Assembly: GCA_963777915.1 (NCBI GenBank)
Contig: CAVZSH010000009.1
Span: forward strand, 1 to 64,000
DNA from: CAVUPF01 sp963777915
GTDB lineage: Bacteria > Actinomycetota > Thermoleophilia > Solirubrobacterales > 70-9
DNA length: 64,000 nt
Reading direction: 5' to 3'
The notes beneath the pieces are model-generated. The model was not told the DNA's origin. It saw only the letters and a program-made list of their open reading frames with translations, and did no database searches. This document shows, piece by piece, positions 33,312 through 41,633 of this stretch. Each line of letters opens with the position of its first letter. The stretch's first letter is position 1. A program made the position numbers and the translations under genes.

Positions 33312-35318
33312 ATGCCCAAGGCCTTTCCCATCGCTACATGGAACGGAGGCGTTCCTCCGGGTCGGCCTGCCCTAGGCCGCGCAATGCGACCTAGGCGTTC
33401 AGTGATGGACCAAGCCGAGCAACTCGCCCAAATCGGTAGTTGGGATTGGAACCTCGATGACAATGCGCTCTTGTGGTCGGACAACATGTTCCGGCTCTTC
33501 GGGCTCGAGCCCGGGGAGATAACCCCCACACCGGAGTACGTGATCGGGCGAATACATCCAGAGGACAGCGAGCGGGTCGAACAGGAGTTGGATTCGGCCA
33601 GTGACACTGGCATCCTTCCTGATCTCACCTATCGAATCGCCAGACCAGACGGCGCCCTCCGCGTCCTCCGCTCCTTTTCCGCCGTGGCAAAGGAGCGCGC
33701 CGGCCGTCCCTCGCGGCTGATCGGCTCCGTTCAGGACGTCACAGAGCTCGCCGAGTCCCAGCGGCACACTAGGGAGTCACTGACCCTGCTTGAGACTCTG
33801 CAGTCGACCGCACCGGTGGGCTTCGCATTCGTCGATCGCGAGTTCCGCATCGTTCGAATCAACCGGACCCTCGCTGAAGTCAACGGCACACCAGCGGAGG
33901 CGCAAATCGGCCGCACTGTCGCCGAGGTGGCGCCGGACCTCTGGGCTCAGATGGGCTCCGTTTACCGCGCTGTCCTTGACTCCGGCGAGGCGGTGGTCAA
34001 CCACGAGGTCGAACGCGAAGGGCCTAGAGAGCAGGATCGCCGCTCCTGGCTCGCGAGCTTTTACCCGGTCAGCATCGGCAAAGAGTTGCTCGGGGTCGGT
34101 GTTGTCGCCGTCGACGTAACGAGGCGCGAGAAAGCGGAGCGGCTTCGATCTGCCGTGATGGACACGATGTTAGAGGGGCTCTATGTCCTCGACGGCGAGG
34201 GCCGGCTGACTTTCATGAACTCCGCAGCTTCAAAGCTCCTTGGCTGGACCGAGGAGGAGCTGCGTGGGAAACCGGTGCACGCCGCGATCCATTTCCAACA
34301 TGCGGATGGATCGCCGCACCTTGAGCAAGAGTGCGAGCTGCTCAAGGTGAGGTCCCAGGGCCGATCCGTCCAGATGGCCCACGAGTCCTTTACGCGCAAG
34401 GACGGAACGATCTGTCCGGTCTCCTACTCAGCCGCGCCGCTAATGAGCGGGGCCAGCGTCAGCGGTGTCGTCGTCGTGTTTCGCGATGCCAGCGCCGAGC
34501 AGGCGGAGGAGGATCACGTCAAGCAAGAGTTGGACACCCTCGCCTGGGTAGGTCGCATCCGCGACGCGCTCGATCAAGGAAGATTGACGTTGTACTCGCA
34601 ACCGATCGTTCCGCTGAGCGGGGGGCAGCCGAGCCAGGAGCTGCTGCTGCGAATGATCGGGACGGGCGGCGAGATCATCGCACCGGGGAGCTTTCTTCCC
34701 ACGGCCGAGCGTTATGGGCTGATCGGTGAGATCGATCGCTGGGTGATCGGCGAAGCCGTCCGTTTGGCCGCCAGCGGCCAGCGCTTCGCGACCAACCTCT
34801 CGGCAGAGTCGATCGGCCACCTCGACTTGCTTCCCTTGATCGAACGGACGATGCGCGACGCGCAAACCGATCCGTCAAACCTCGTCTTCGAGATAACCGA
34901 GACAGCTCTAATGGCAAACATCGAGGCGGCAACTGCCTTTGCGGACGGGCTGATCGGGATGGGCTGCCAGATCGCTCTCGATGACTTCGGCACTGGGTTT
35001 GGCAGCTTCACCTACCTCAAGAACCTACCGATCACATATATGAAGATCGACATCAATTTCGTGCTGGACCTCGCCACCAATCAGGCCAACCAGCACATAG
35101 TCGAGGCAATCGTCGGCCTAGCCCACAACTTCGGCTACCAGACGATCGCCGAGGGCGTCGAGGACGCCGAGACCTTGGCCCTGCTCGAGGACTACGGCGT
35201 GGACTTTGCCCAGGGCTTCCACTTCGGTCAGCCGACCAGCTTCGAAGCTATTGAAGATGCCAATAAGTGGAGCCGAATCGATGACAACAACACTCGGGAT
35301 CAACGGACTGTGAGATGA
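33312..35318 (+). CDS. PAS-EAL cyclic di-GMP phosphodiesterase
   Basis: 668 residues, soluble. Three PAS/PAC-type sensor regions are seen: about 30-130 (IGSWDWNLDDNALLWSDNMFRLFGL), about 155-270 (TAPVGFAFVDREFRIVRINRTLAEVNG) and about 275-395 (MLEGLYVLDGEGRLTFMNSAASKLLGWTEEELRGK). A C-terminal EAL domain follows from about 415. Metal and substrate residues are kept: ELLLR (E about 443), the N in FATNLSAESI, EITET (about 527), DDFGTGF (about 557), MKIDINF, AEGVED (about 614), QGFHFGQP (about 634). No GGDEF domain is present, so it should hydrolyse c-di-GMP. It is divergent from the riboswitch-controlled adhesin operon and probably lowers the riboswitch ligand. Confidence 0.92.
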   Translation: MPKAFPIATWNGGVPPGRPALGRAMRPRRSVMDQAEQLAQIGSWDWNLDDNALLWSDNMFRLFGLEPGEITPTPEYVIGRIHPEDSERVEQELDSASDTGILPDLTYRIARPDGALRVLRSFSAVAKERAGRPSRLIGSVQDVTELAESQRHTRESLTLLETLQSTAPVGFAFVDREFRIVRINRTLAEVNGTPAEAQIGRTVAEVAPDLWAQMGSVYRAVLDSGEAVVNHEVEREGPREQDRRSWLASFYPVSIGKELLGVGVVAVDVTRREKAERLRSAVMDTMLEGLYVLDGEGRLTFMNSAASKLLGWTEEELRGKPVHAAIHFQHADGSPHLEQECELLKVRSQGRSVQMAHESFTRKDGTICPVSYSAAPLMSGASVSGVVVVFRDASAEQAEEDHVKQELDTLAWVGRIRDALDQGRLTLYSQPIVPLSGGQPSQELLLRMIGTGGEIIAPGSFLPTAERYGLIGEIDRWVIGEAVRLAASGQRFATNLSAESIGHLDLLPLIERTMRDAQTDPSNLVFEITETALMANIEAATAFADGLIGMGCQIALDDFGTGFGSFTYLKNLPITYMKIDINFVLDLATNQANQHIVEAIVGLAHNFGYQTIAEGVEDAETLALLEDYGVDFAQGFHFGQPTSFEAIEDANKWSRIDDNNTRDQRTVR

Positions 35319-35375
35319 AGATAATCACACCGACGAAAGACAAGGCTCGAGCGTAGCGTCCTTACCATCGAGCAC

Positions 35376-35637
35376 ATGACGATCCAACGGATGGACCACG
35401 TGGGCATCGTCGTTGACGACCTCGCGGCCGCGACTGAGTTTTTCGTCGAGCTCGGACTCGAGCTGCAGGGCGAGGGGCCGGTCGAGGGCCGCTGGGTGGA
35501 TCGCGTCGTGGAGCTTGAGGGCACGGGCAGAGATCCGGTCGTGCAGACCCCTGGACAGCCACGGACGACTCGAGCTGACGAAGTTCCACACGCCCTCGAA
35601 TCAAGGCGGCAACCGGCACGCCGAGCAGATCGGCTGA
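35376..35637 (+). pseudogene. Truncated, frameshifted VOC (glyoxalase-like) protein
   Basis: From ATG 35376 the frame gives MDHVGIVVDDLAAATEFFVELGLELQGEGPVEGRWVDRVV, a standard VOC opening with its first metal His. At about 35553 the frame changes: one G removed restores DSHGRLELTKFHTPSNQGG, the next family segment. The restored frame stops at 35637, before the second half of the domain. Both a frameshift and a truncation are therefore present, and the gene is not functional. In the original frame the reading runs on into the next gene, making a spurious 206-residue fusion. Confidence 0.75.
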
Positions 35638-35729
35638 CGGGTCCGGTCCGCCGCCGACCCCCGATCAACCAGAGCGACCTGACTCGCGTTCCGCAAGCGG
35701 ATGGTGAAGCGGCTCACTACCATCGGCCT

Positions 35730-35996
35730 GTGAGCGGCCAAAGGGTGCCCGGTGGAGTGGTGCATAAACTGCCTACGGACCTGCGTAAGGCGCTGATCGC
35801 CAACGCGACGGCACTCGATGCCTGGAAGGACATCACGCCCTTAGCCCGCAACGAGTTCATCTGCTGGGTCGAGGATGCCAAGCAGGCGACTACGAGAGAG
35901 CGCCGCATTCGGCGAACCCAGGAGGAGCTGGAGGAAGGCCAGCGCCGGCCCTGCTGCTGGCCGGGTTGCAAGCACCGCGACCGCACCGGCAGGTAG
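35730..35996 (+). CDS. YdeI/OmpD-associated family small protein
   Basis: About 88 residues from GTG 35730. The core HKLPTDLRKALIANATALDAWKDITPLARNEFICWVEDAKQATTRERRIRRTQEELEEGQRRPCCWPGCKHR is the YdeI/OmpD-associated C-terminal pattern, with the RNEFICWVEDAK and RRIRRTQEELEEG phrases. The cysteine-rich end (CCWPGC) could bind metal. GTG at 35745 or 35757 are alternative starts. It is separated from the VOC relic by about 90 bases that look non-coding. Homologues are linked to bacteriocin or stress resistance, a weak functional hint. Confidence 0.72.
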   Translation: MSGQRVPGGVVHKLPTDLRKALIANATALDAWKDITPLARNEFICWVEDAKQATTRERRIRRTQEELEEGQRRPCCWPGCKHRDRTGR

Positions 35997-36097
35997 CGGC
36001 CCGCGTACGACCACTGCCGTTGGGTTTCCGCACCCAGTCGAAAGACAAAGCCGAACGACACCGCAGGGGCTCCTGCCCTCTTTGGGCTCGGTCTTCT

Positions 36098-37483
36098 CTA
36101 CTTCGCCTTCCGGTAGCCGCAACTGGTGCCGAGGAGTGGTTTTTCGTCGGCCCTCTTTCCGTTTTGGCCTGTCATCTTCACGCCCACGTGCTCGGCAAAG
36201 GCACAGAGGTTCGTGCTGTTTTCGAGCAGGCCCTCGCCGCCACCTTTGAGGGTCAAGGTGAGCTTGGAGATCGGGGCGTCGGGGAGAGCGGCGAAGGTGG
36301 CGCGAAGGCCGCGGTGGACAGCGTCGATGCGGCCATCGAGGTCGATGTCGATCTGGCCGTTCAGTGCCGCGACGAGGTCGGGGAGCTTGCGGGTTGAGGA
36401 GCGAAGGTAGGTGGGGCCCTCGAGGGGCTTCTTGAGAAGCGGGGTGGCGACGCGAGCGTAGCCGATCACCGAGCCGGGCGGGCAGCGTTCGCCGCGGGTC
36501 AAGCCTTCTGCGAAGACGACTCGTGGGCAGGGATCCTGAAGGTGGGCGCTGTCGATCAGCTCGCTCGGTGGCAGGGTGATGGCGAGGCGCTTGAGGTTGG
36601 CGCCTCCCCTGGGCATCTTCAGCACGGCGGTCAGCTTGGGATGGGCGCCGCGGTTGGCCTGCCCGGCAAGGCGCAGGGAAAGCTTCGGCTTGAAGGCGAG
36701 CCTGGCGCAGTCCGTCGCCTGGAAGCGGCTCTGCGCGGAAGCAGCGGCGCCGGTCGTGCTGGTCACGGTGGCCTGGATCGAGCTGGGCTTGCAGCTAGTC
36801 GGGTTGAAGATGAAGCCCTTGCGGTCGAGGTCGAGGCGGATCGTCCGGATCTGCAGCGGGATGCCGTCAAGGCTCTGGGGCAATGGGTCGCTTTCAATGC
36901 TGAGCGAGGCGGTGCTCGGGTCGATGCTGAGCGTAGCCCTTACGACAACTTCGCCGAGGTCGAAGAGGCCGCCGAGAACGGGGACGGCGATAACCAGGCC
37001 GAAGGAGACGCCTTTGTAGGGGCCTGTGAGATAGACGCCGCCTTCGGAGTAGAAGGGGCTGAAGCCCGGCCCGAGGCCGACTTCAACGGTGCCGATCCGG
37101 CTGTTTGCCGGGCAGCGGGCGGCTTCGGCCTGGGTCGTCGAGCAGATGCGGACCCTGGAGAGCATGCCAAGCAAGCCCGGAGGGTTTTGCAGGGAGATCG
37201 AGCCCAACTCTTCTGCTTCGCCCGTCCGCGTGATAGTCACGACCTCGGGGCTGAAGGCGCCGGCGCGGTTGTCGATCGTGCCGGCGATGAAGGAGGGGCT
37301 GAAGGAGGAGGCCGCCCGGGCGGGTGAAGTTGCGATGCAGCCGAAGGCAAGACCGCAAACCACCAACGGGAACGCGAACCGCACGAGTCGGCGCGTAAAT
37401 CTGGGGGCTGTCAATCGACCGTCACTCTGAAATGGTGACGCATGCAACCCCAAAGGTGCTTGGTGTGTTGGCGTCAGCTTCAA
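36098..37483 (-). CDS. Large secreted hypothetical protein
   Basis: 461 residues. A signal peptide lies after a basic N-terminus (RRLVRFAFPLVVCGLAFGCIATSPARA), so translation may start nearer to it. The mature part is beta-rich with repeated phrases: FSPEVVTITRTGEAEELGSISLQNPPGLLGML, CPANSRIGTVEVGLGPG, then CPPGSVIGYARVATPLLKKPLEGPTYLRSS. The C-P-x-x-S-x-IG-x-x-x-V phrase occurs twice, pointing to an internal duplication. Six or more cysteines are likely paired. Comparable proteins are common in Thermoleophilia-like genomes, with no assigned function. It probably sits on the cell surface. Confidence 0.78.
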   Translation of the reverse strand: MKLTPTHQAPLGLHASPFQSDGRLTAPRFTRRLVRFAFPLVVCGLAFGCIATSPARAASSFSPSFIAGTIDNRAGAFSPEVVTITRTGEAEELGSISLQNPPGLLGMLSRVRICSTTQAEAARCPANSRIGTVEVGLGPGFSPFYSEGGVYLTGPYKGVSFGLVIAVPVLGGLFDLGEVVVRATLSIDPSTASLSIESDPLPQSLDGIPLQIRTIRLDLDRKGFIFNPTSCKPSSIQATVTSTTGAAASAQSRFQATDCARLAFKPKLSLRLAGQANRGAHPKLTAVLKMPRGGANLKRLAITLPPSELIDSAHLQDPCPRVVFAEGLTRGERCPPGSVIGYARVATPLLKKPLEGPTYLRSSTRKLPDLVAALNGQIDIDLDGRIDAVHRGLRATFAALPDAPISKLTLTLKGGGEGLLENSTNLCAFAEHVGVKMTGQNGKRADEKPLLGTSCGYRKAK

Positions 37484-37841
37484 GCAAACGATCGCCTTTG
37501 CGGGCGATCACGTCCTGCCGCAGCTGGCACGGCGCCGAGAGGAAACAGCGGGACAGACGGGGGTCTCCCCACGCGGCTTCGGGCGTGTCGGGCCGAGCAG
37601 GGTTGGGGTTCCGAGCGATGGCGGCAAGTAAGTCGGCGGCGTCGGCGACATAGGTGGCGGCTTCCTTTGCATCTGGCGGAGCCGCCTCGTAGTCGCGTTT
37701 TCGTGGGCCTCCTTGGCCTTGCAGACGAGGGCTTGCGAGCCGTTCCTCCACGCTCCGAGTAGCTCTCGGCGCCTGAGCCCGTAAGAAGGCGTCTGAGGCG
37801 GGAGGACGCAAGGCACTAGCCCACTCAGACCAAGGCCATTC
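37484..37841. other. Intergenic region without a supported gene
   Basis: Frames on both strands (for example minus 37422-37811) have irregular composition and overlap the start of the secreted protein. No ribosome site or family is seen. It presumably contains the promoter of the 36098-37483 gene. Confidence 0.5.
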
Positions 37842-37882
37842 GCCCGACCGCGCAGCCTGAGTGACGGGCTGCGCGGTCGGGC
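37842..37882 (-). terminator. Strong hairpin terminator after the AOC-like lipoprotein gene
   Basis: GCCCGACCGCGCAGCC (37842-37857) pairs perfectly over 16 bases with 37867-37882 around a nine-base loop. It begins eleven bases after the stop of the minus-strand gene at 37893. No T-run follows, as is common in GC-rich actinobacteria. Confidence 0.75.
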
Positions 37883-37892
37883 ACGGATCGGA

Positions 37893-38390
37893 TTACGGCA
37901 GGATGTAGTTGAAGGTCAGTGTTTCAGGAGAGTTTTCGCCACCAGTACCCTTCGAGTTGAAGTTGCCGACGGCTCCGTTGTATTTGCCGGTCCCACCAAC
38001 GATGGCACCTGACACGTGGTTGCCAGCGGCTTCTTTGCCTCCAACATTCAGTGCGAACGTACCGCCGGGCACCGTTGCGGTGCCTGTGCAGGTGCCACTC
38101 AGGGCGTTGCCCGGTGAAGGCTGAGTGGCGATGCAAACGGCGTTGATTTCGCCCACAGTCTTCTTTTCCGAGCTTTGAAGCGGCGATGAGAAGGCGAAGC
38201 CGTTTCCTGGACCAACGCTCTTTTCAGATGCTTTTCCGATGACGCCGAACGTCTTGCCGGTTTCGCCACCCGGTTCCGTGAACTTGACGCTCCCTTCTTC
38301 CCCATGCGTCTTGGAGGAACCACAACCCGCTAGTGCGACTAGGGCGGCTAACGCCATCAATGCAAGTGCCGCAATCCGAATGTTCCTCAT
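37893..38390 (-). CDS. Lipoprotein with allene oxide cyclase-like (dirigent-like) barrel
   Basis: 165 residues. Signal peptide with lipobox LAGC (ALALMALAALVALAGCG). The mature domain has the small barrel pattern of AOC/dirigent-like bacterial proteins: FAFSSPLQSSEKKTVGEINAVCIATQPSPG, CTGTATVPGGTFALNVGG, then VSGAIVGGTGKYNGAVGNFNSKGTGG and the closing TLTFNYILP. Two cysteines (AVCIAT, GTCTGT) are likely paired. The family is frequent in actinobacteria but mostly of unknown role. ATG at 38390; a strong hairpin terminator follows the stop. Confidence 0.82.
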   Translation of the reverse strand: MRNIRIAALALMALAALVALAGCGSSKTHGEEGSVKFTEPGGETGKTFGVIGKASEKSVGPGNGFAFSSPLQSSEKKTVGEINAVCIATQPSPGNALSGTCTGTATVPGGTFALNVGGKEAAGNHVSGAIVGGTGKYNGAVGNFNSKGTGGENSPETLTFNYILP

Positions 38391-38577
38391 GCTTCTCCCT
38401 ATCCTGTAGGTGACTGGTGAGGGAGATTCTTATCCGATTTCGGATGACGTGGGCCTGACGCGGTCCGAATCCGGCTCTGTGGCCTACGGCGGCGATTGGA
38501 GCCTTATTGGAACCACGGGGCAGAAGCTGGAGACGGAGAGGGCGTTAGAAGTGGCTGATTTCCAGGTAACTCCTTAG

Positions 38578-38651
38578 CGCGCCCGACAGGATTCGAACCT
38601 GTGACCTTCGGTTTCGTAGACCGACGCTCTATCCAACTGAGCTACGGGCGC
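38578..38651 (-). tRNA. tRNA-Arg(ACG)
   Basis: The minus strand folds into a full cloverleaf: acceptor GCGCCCG/CGGGCGC, D-arm GCTC...GAGC, anticodon stem TCGGT/ACCGA with loop CTACGAA (anticodon ACG), T-arm ACAGG-TTCGAAT-CCTGT, discriminator G. No CCA is encoded. It lies between the AOC-like lipoprotein and pyruvate kinase. Confidence 0.97.
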
Positions 38652-38698
38652 GAGGCTGGGGCCGGACCCCGAGGGGGGCGATTCTACGGAGCTTGACC

Positions 38699-40147
38699 TC
38701 AGGGCACCCTGTGGACCTCGAAGAGGTTTGTGCCCAGCTCCTGCTCGGGCAGGCCGGCTGTGATCGCGATCAGCTCGCCCGACTTCGCGATCCCATGGCG
38801 GGCCGCGAGTGCAGCGCAGTCGTCAAGCAGTCCCCGCACCTCGGTCTGATGTTCGCTCAGCACGGCGGTCACGCCGAACAGCAGGTTGAGGCGGCGCACG
38901 GTCTCGATCCGCGGTGAGATCGCCAGCAACGGCACGTTTGGGCGGTGGGCAGAGACGAGGCGGGCGGTGCGGCCGCTCCTCGTCGGCACGACCAGCGCCT
39001 TCAGCCCCAGCCGATAGACCGCCCCCACGGCGCTCTGGGCGACCGAGTCAGCGACGTCTTGTGTTGCCTGGTCGGTGCGCGTGAACAGCCACTCGCCATA
39101 GCTCAGGTCAGGCTCGGTCGCCCGCGCGATCCGGTCCATCACCCGCACCGCCTCGACCGGATGCTGGCCGACCGCCGTCTCCTCGGAGAGCATCACAGCG
39201 TCGGTGCCGTCGTAGATTGCGTTGGCGACGTCGGTCACCTCGGCCCGGGTCGGGCGGCGGGCGGTCACCATCGAGGCCAGCATCTGGGTAGCCGTGATCG
39301 CGGGCTTGGACCGCTTGCCGGCCAGGCGGATCAGCCGCTTCTGGACAACCGGAACCTCGGCAAGCGGCAGCTCGATCCCGAGGTCGCCGCGCGCGACCAT
39401 GATCCCGCCGGTCGCGGCGCTGACGATCTCCTCGGCGTTTTCCGCCGCCTCTCGCTTCTCGATCTTGGCGATCAGCGGGATATCGGAGCCGAGCAAGCGA
39501 AGCCGCTCGGCGACTGGTGCCAGGTCCGCGGCTGAGGAGACAAAGGAGACCGCGAGCAGGTCGATGCCGTGCTTCACGGCGAATTCGACCCAGCCGAGAT
39601 CACCCTCCGTCGCTGCCGGCCCGGCGGCGACGCCGGGCACGTTCATTCCCTTGTGGGAGGACAGCGTCCCCCCCACCTCCACCTCGCACTCGACCCCCGC
39701 CTCCTCGGGGTCGCGCACCCGCAGGCGGATCGCCCCGTCAGCCAGGTAGACCAGCTCGTCCTCGTGCAGTGAGGTCACACCCGGCCAGGAGACCGGGATC
39801 GTCTCGCCATCCCCCTCCACCTCCCGTGGCGTCAGGGTGACGTGCATGCCGGTCTCCAGCTCGGCGACGTCGCCGCGCAGCTCGCCGACCCGCAGCTTGG
39901 GCCCCGGCAGGTCGCCCAGCACGGCCACCTCGCGTCCGACCTGCTTCGCAGCCTCGCGGATCGAGTCGATCGTGCGGGAGTGGCGCTCGGGGTCGGCATG
40001 CGAGAAGTTGAGGCGCAGGACATCGGTGCCGGCCTCGATCAGCCGCTCAAGCGTGCCCTCATCCCAGCTTGCCGGGCCGACGGTGGCGATGATCTTCGTC
40101 CGCCTTCCCTGCCGCTCGCTCAACGCCGATCTCGGCTGTGCTGTCAC
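38699..40147 (-). CDS. pyk: Pyruvate kinase
   Basis: Final ATP-forming step of glycolysis, phosphoenolpyruvate to pyruvate. About 482 residues from GTG 40147, the normal length. Motifs: RRTKIIATVGPAS at the N-terminus, the LNFSHAD catalytic loop, LGDLPGPKLRVG, a B-domain, the signature IPLIAKIEKREAAENAEEI with catalytic Lys and metal-binding Glu, GIMVARGDLGIE, and TATQMLASM with the conserved Thr. The C-domain ends with ITAGLP. The longer frame to 40174 adds a non-conserved stretch. A TACAGT -10-like box lies a few bases before the GTG, suggesting a leaderless transcript. Confidence 0.96.
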   Translation of the reverse strand: MTAQPRSALSERQGRRTKIIATVGPASWDEGTLERLIEAGTDVLRLNFSHADPERHSRTIDSIREAAKQVGREVAVLGDLPGPKLRVGELRGDVAELETGMHVTLTPREVEGDGETIPVSWPGVTSLHEDELVYLADGAIRLRVRDPEEAGVECEVEVGGTLSSHKGMNVPGVAAGPAATEGDLGWVEFAVKHGIDLLAVSFVSSAADLAPVAERLRLLGSDIPLIAKIEKREAAENAEEIVSAATGGIMVARGDLGIELPLAEVPVVQKRLIRLAGKRSKPAITATQMLASMVTARRPTRAEVTDVANAIYDGTDAVMLSEETAVGQHPVEAVRVMDRIARATEPDLSYGEWLFTRTDQATQDVADSVAQSAVGAVYRLGLKALVVPTRSGRTARLVSAHRPNVPLLAISPRIETVRRLNLLFGVTAVLSEHQTEVRGLLDDCAALAARHGIAKSGELIAITAGLPEQELGTNLFEVHRVP

Positions 40148-40212
40148 GCGTATGACTGTAGAGCGTGGCCACACGCGGTCCCCGCACGGCAGAGCGGAGC
40201 CCCGGACACAAG

Positions 40213-40301
40213 CGGAGAGGGAGGGATTCGAACCCTCGAGAGAGCTTGCGCCCCCTACTCGCTTAGCAGGCGAGTGCCTTCAGCCACTCGGCCACCTCTC
40301 C
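40213..40301 (-). tRNA. tRNA-Ser(GCT)
   Basis: The minus strand has acceptor GGAGAGG/CCTCTCC, anticodon loop CTGCTAA (anticodon GCT), a long variable arm (GGGGGCGCAAGCTCTC region) typical of class II tRNAs, and T-arm GAGGG-TTCGAAT-CCCTC. Length 89 with discriminator G. It is upstream of pyk and divergent from the PLP enzyme gene. Confidence 0.97.
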
Positions 40302-40368
40302 AAGCACCGAGAACATACCGCCGGGATTCGCTTCCAGGTCCGAGGACGGCCCGGATAGGCTCGTAGTC

Positions 40369-41580
40369 GTGCCTGCGCCGACAGGGCGAACCCACGCCGA
40401 GTTCGAGCGGATCTTCGAGGAGGTCGAGGCGCCGTTCGCCTTCGTCGACCTCGACGCGATGTGGGCCAACGCGGACTCGATGCTGGAGCGGGCCGCCGGC
40501 AAGCCGATCCGGGTCGCCAGTAAGTCGCTGCGCTGCCGGGCTCTGCTGAAGAGAATCCTGCACTACGACGAGCGTTTCGCCGGCCTGCTCACCTTCACCC
40601 TGCCGGAGACCCTCTGGCTCGCCGAGCATGGCTTTGAGGATCTGCTGCTCGCCTACCCGACCGCCGACGCCGGCGCGCTCGGGGAGCTGGCGCTGCGCTC
40701 GGTTGCCAGCCCGGCCGGCGCGCCAATCGTCATGGTCGACTGCGCCGAGCACCTCGATGCGATCGAGTCGGTGCTGGGCGGCGGTGCCGCCCCGGTGCGG
40801 GTCTGCATCGACGTCGACGCCGGCTGGTGGGCGCTGGGAGGGCGAATCAAGGTCGGCCCCAAGCGCTCCCCCGTCCACACCGTGGCGCAGGCCGTCGCCC
40901 TGGCGGAGGAGATCGGGCGACGCTCGCAAGTCGAGCTGGTGGCGCTGATGGCGTATGAGGGCCAGATCGCCGGGGTCGGCGATCGGCCGCCCGCCCAGCG
41001 GCTGCGCGGCACCACGATCCGCTTCATGCAGCGCCGCTCCACCGCCGAGCTGGCCGAGCGGCGCGCCGCGATCGTCGCCGCCGTCGGCGAGGTCGCCGGC
41101 CTCGAGCTGGTCAACGGCGGCGGCACCGGCAGCCTCGAGCTGACCGCGGCCGAGGACGCGGTCACCGAGCTGAGCGCCGGCTCGGGCTTCTACGCGCCGG
41201 CCCTCTTTGACCACTACACGCGCTTCACCCTCACCCCGGCCGCCGGCTTCGCGCTGCCGATCGTGCGCAAGCCGAGCCACGGCGTGGCGACGGCGCTGGG
41301 CGGCGGCTACCTGGCTTCGGGCGCCGGCGATTCCTCGCGCCTGCCGGTCCCCTGGTTGCCGCCGGGCCTGCAGCTTGACTCCGAAGAGGGGGCCGGCGAG
41401 GTGCAGACGCCGCTGCTGGGCGGCGCGGCGGCGAAGCTGCGGATCGGCGAGCGGGTCTATCTCCGGCATGCCAAGGCAGGTGAGCTTTGCGAGCGCTTTG
41501 ATTCTTTGCACCTGGTCGAGGGCGGCGCCATCGTCGAGGAGGTCTCCACCTACCGTGGCGAGGGAAAAGCCTTCCTATAG
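40369..41580 (+). CDS. PLP-dependent amino acid deaminase/aldolase (D-threonine aldolase-like, alanine-racemase fold)
   Basis: 403 residues with the fold-type III layout: FAFVDLDAMWANADSML, then RVASKSLRC with the PLP-binding lysine (about residue 52), the MAYEGQIAG strand, LVNGGGTGSLE phosphate-binding glycines, and C-terminal domain segments GFALPIVRKPSHGVATALGGGYLASG. These enzymes act on D-threonine or D-serine-like substrates. Actinobacteria often carry this gene next to a D-arabinono-1,4-lactone oxidase-like gene; here that partner converges on it across 53 bp. Start GTG 40369. Confidence 0.85.
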   Translation: MPAPTGRTHAEFERIFEEVEAPFAFVDLDAMWANADSMLERAAGKPIRVASKSLRCRALLKRILHYDERFAGLLTFTLPETLWLAEHGFEDLLLAYPTADAGALGELALRSVASPAGAPIVMVDCAEHLDAIESVLGGGAAPVRVCIDVDAGWWALGGRIKVGPKRSPVHTVAQAVALAEEIGRRSQVELVALMAYEGQIAGVGDRPPAQRLRGTTIRFMQRRSTAELAERRAAIVAAVGEVAGLELVNGGGTGSLELTAAEDAVTELSAGSGFYAPALFDHYTRFTLTPAAGFALPIVRKPSHGVATALGGGYLASGAGDSSRLPVPWLPPGLQLDSEEGAGEVQTPLLGGAAAKLRIGERVYLRHAKAGELCERFDSLHLVEGGAIVEEVSTYRGEGKAFL

Positions 41581-41633
41581 TCAGGTCGTTTGACCGCGGC
41601 TCGGTCTCGAGTTGTCCGCGAAGGTCGGACCGG

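Noticed and set aside
37422..37811. Minus-strand frame of 129 residues
   Set aside because: Overlaps the secreted-protein start, has irregular composition and no ribosome site.
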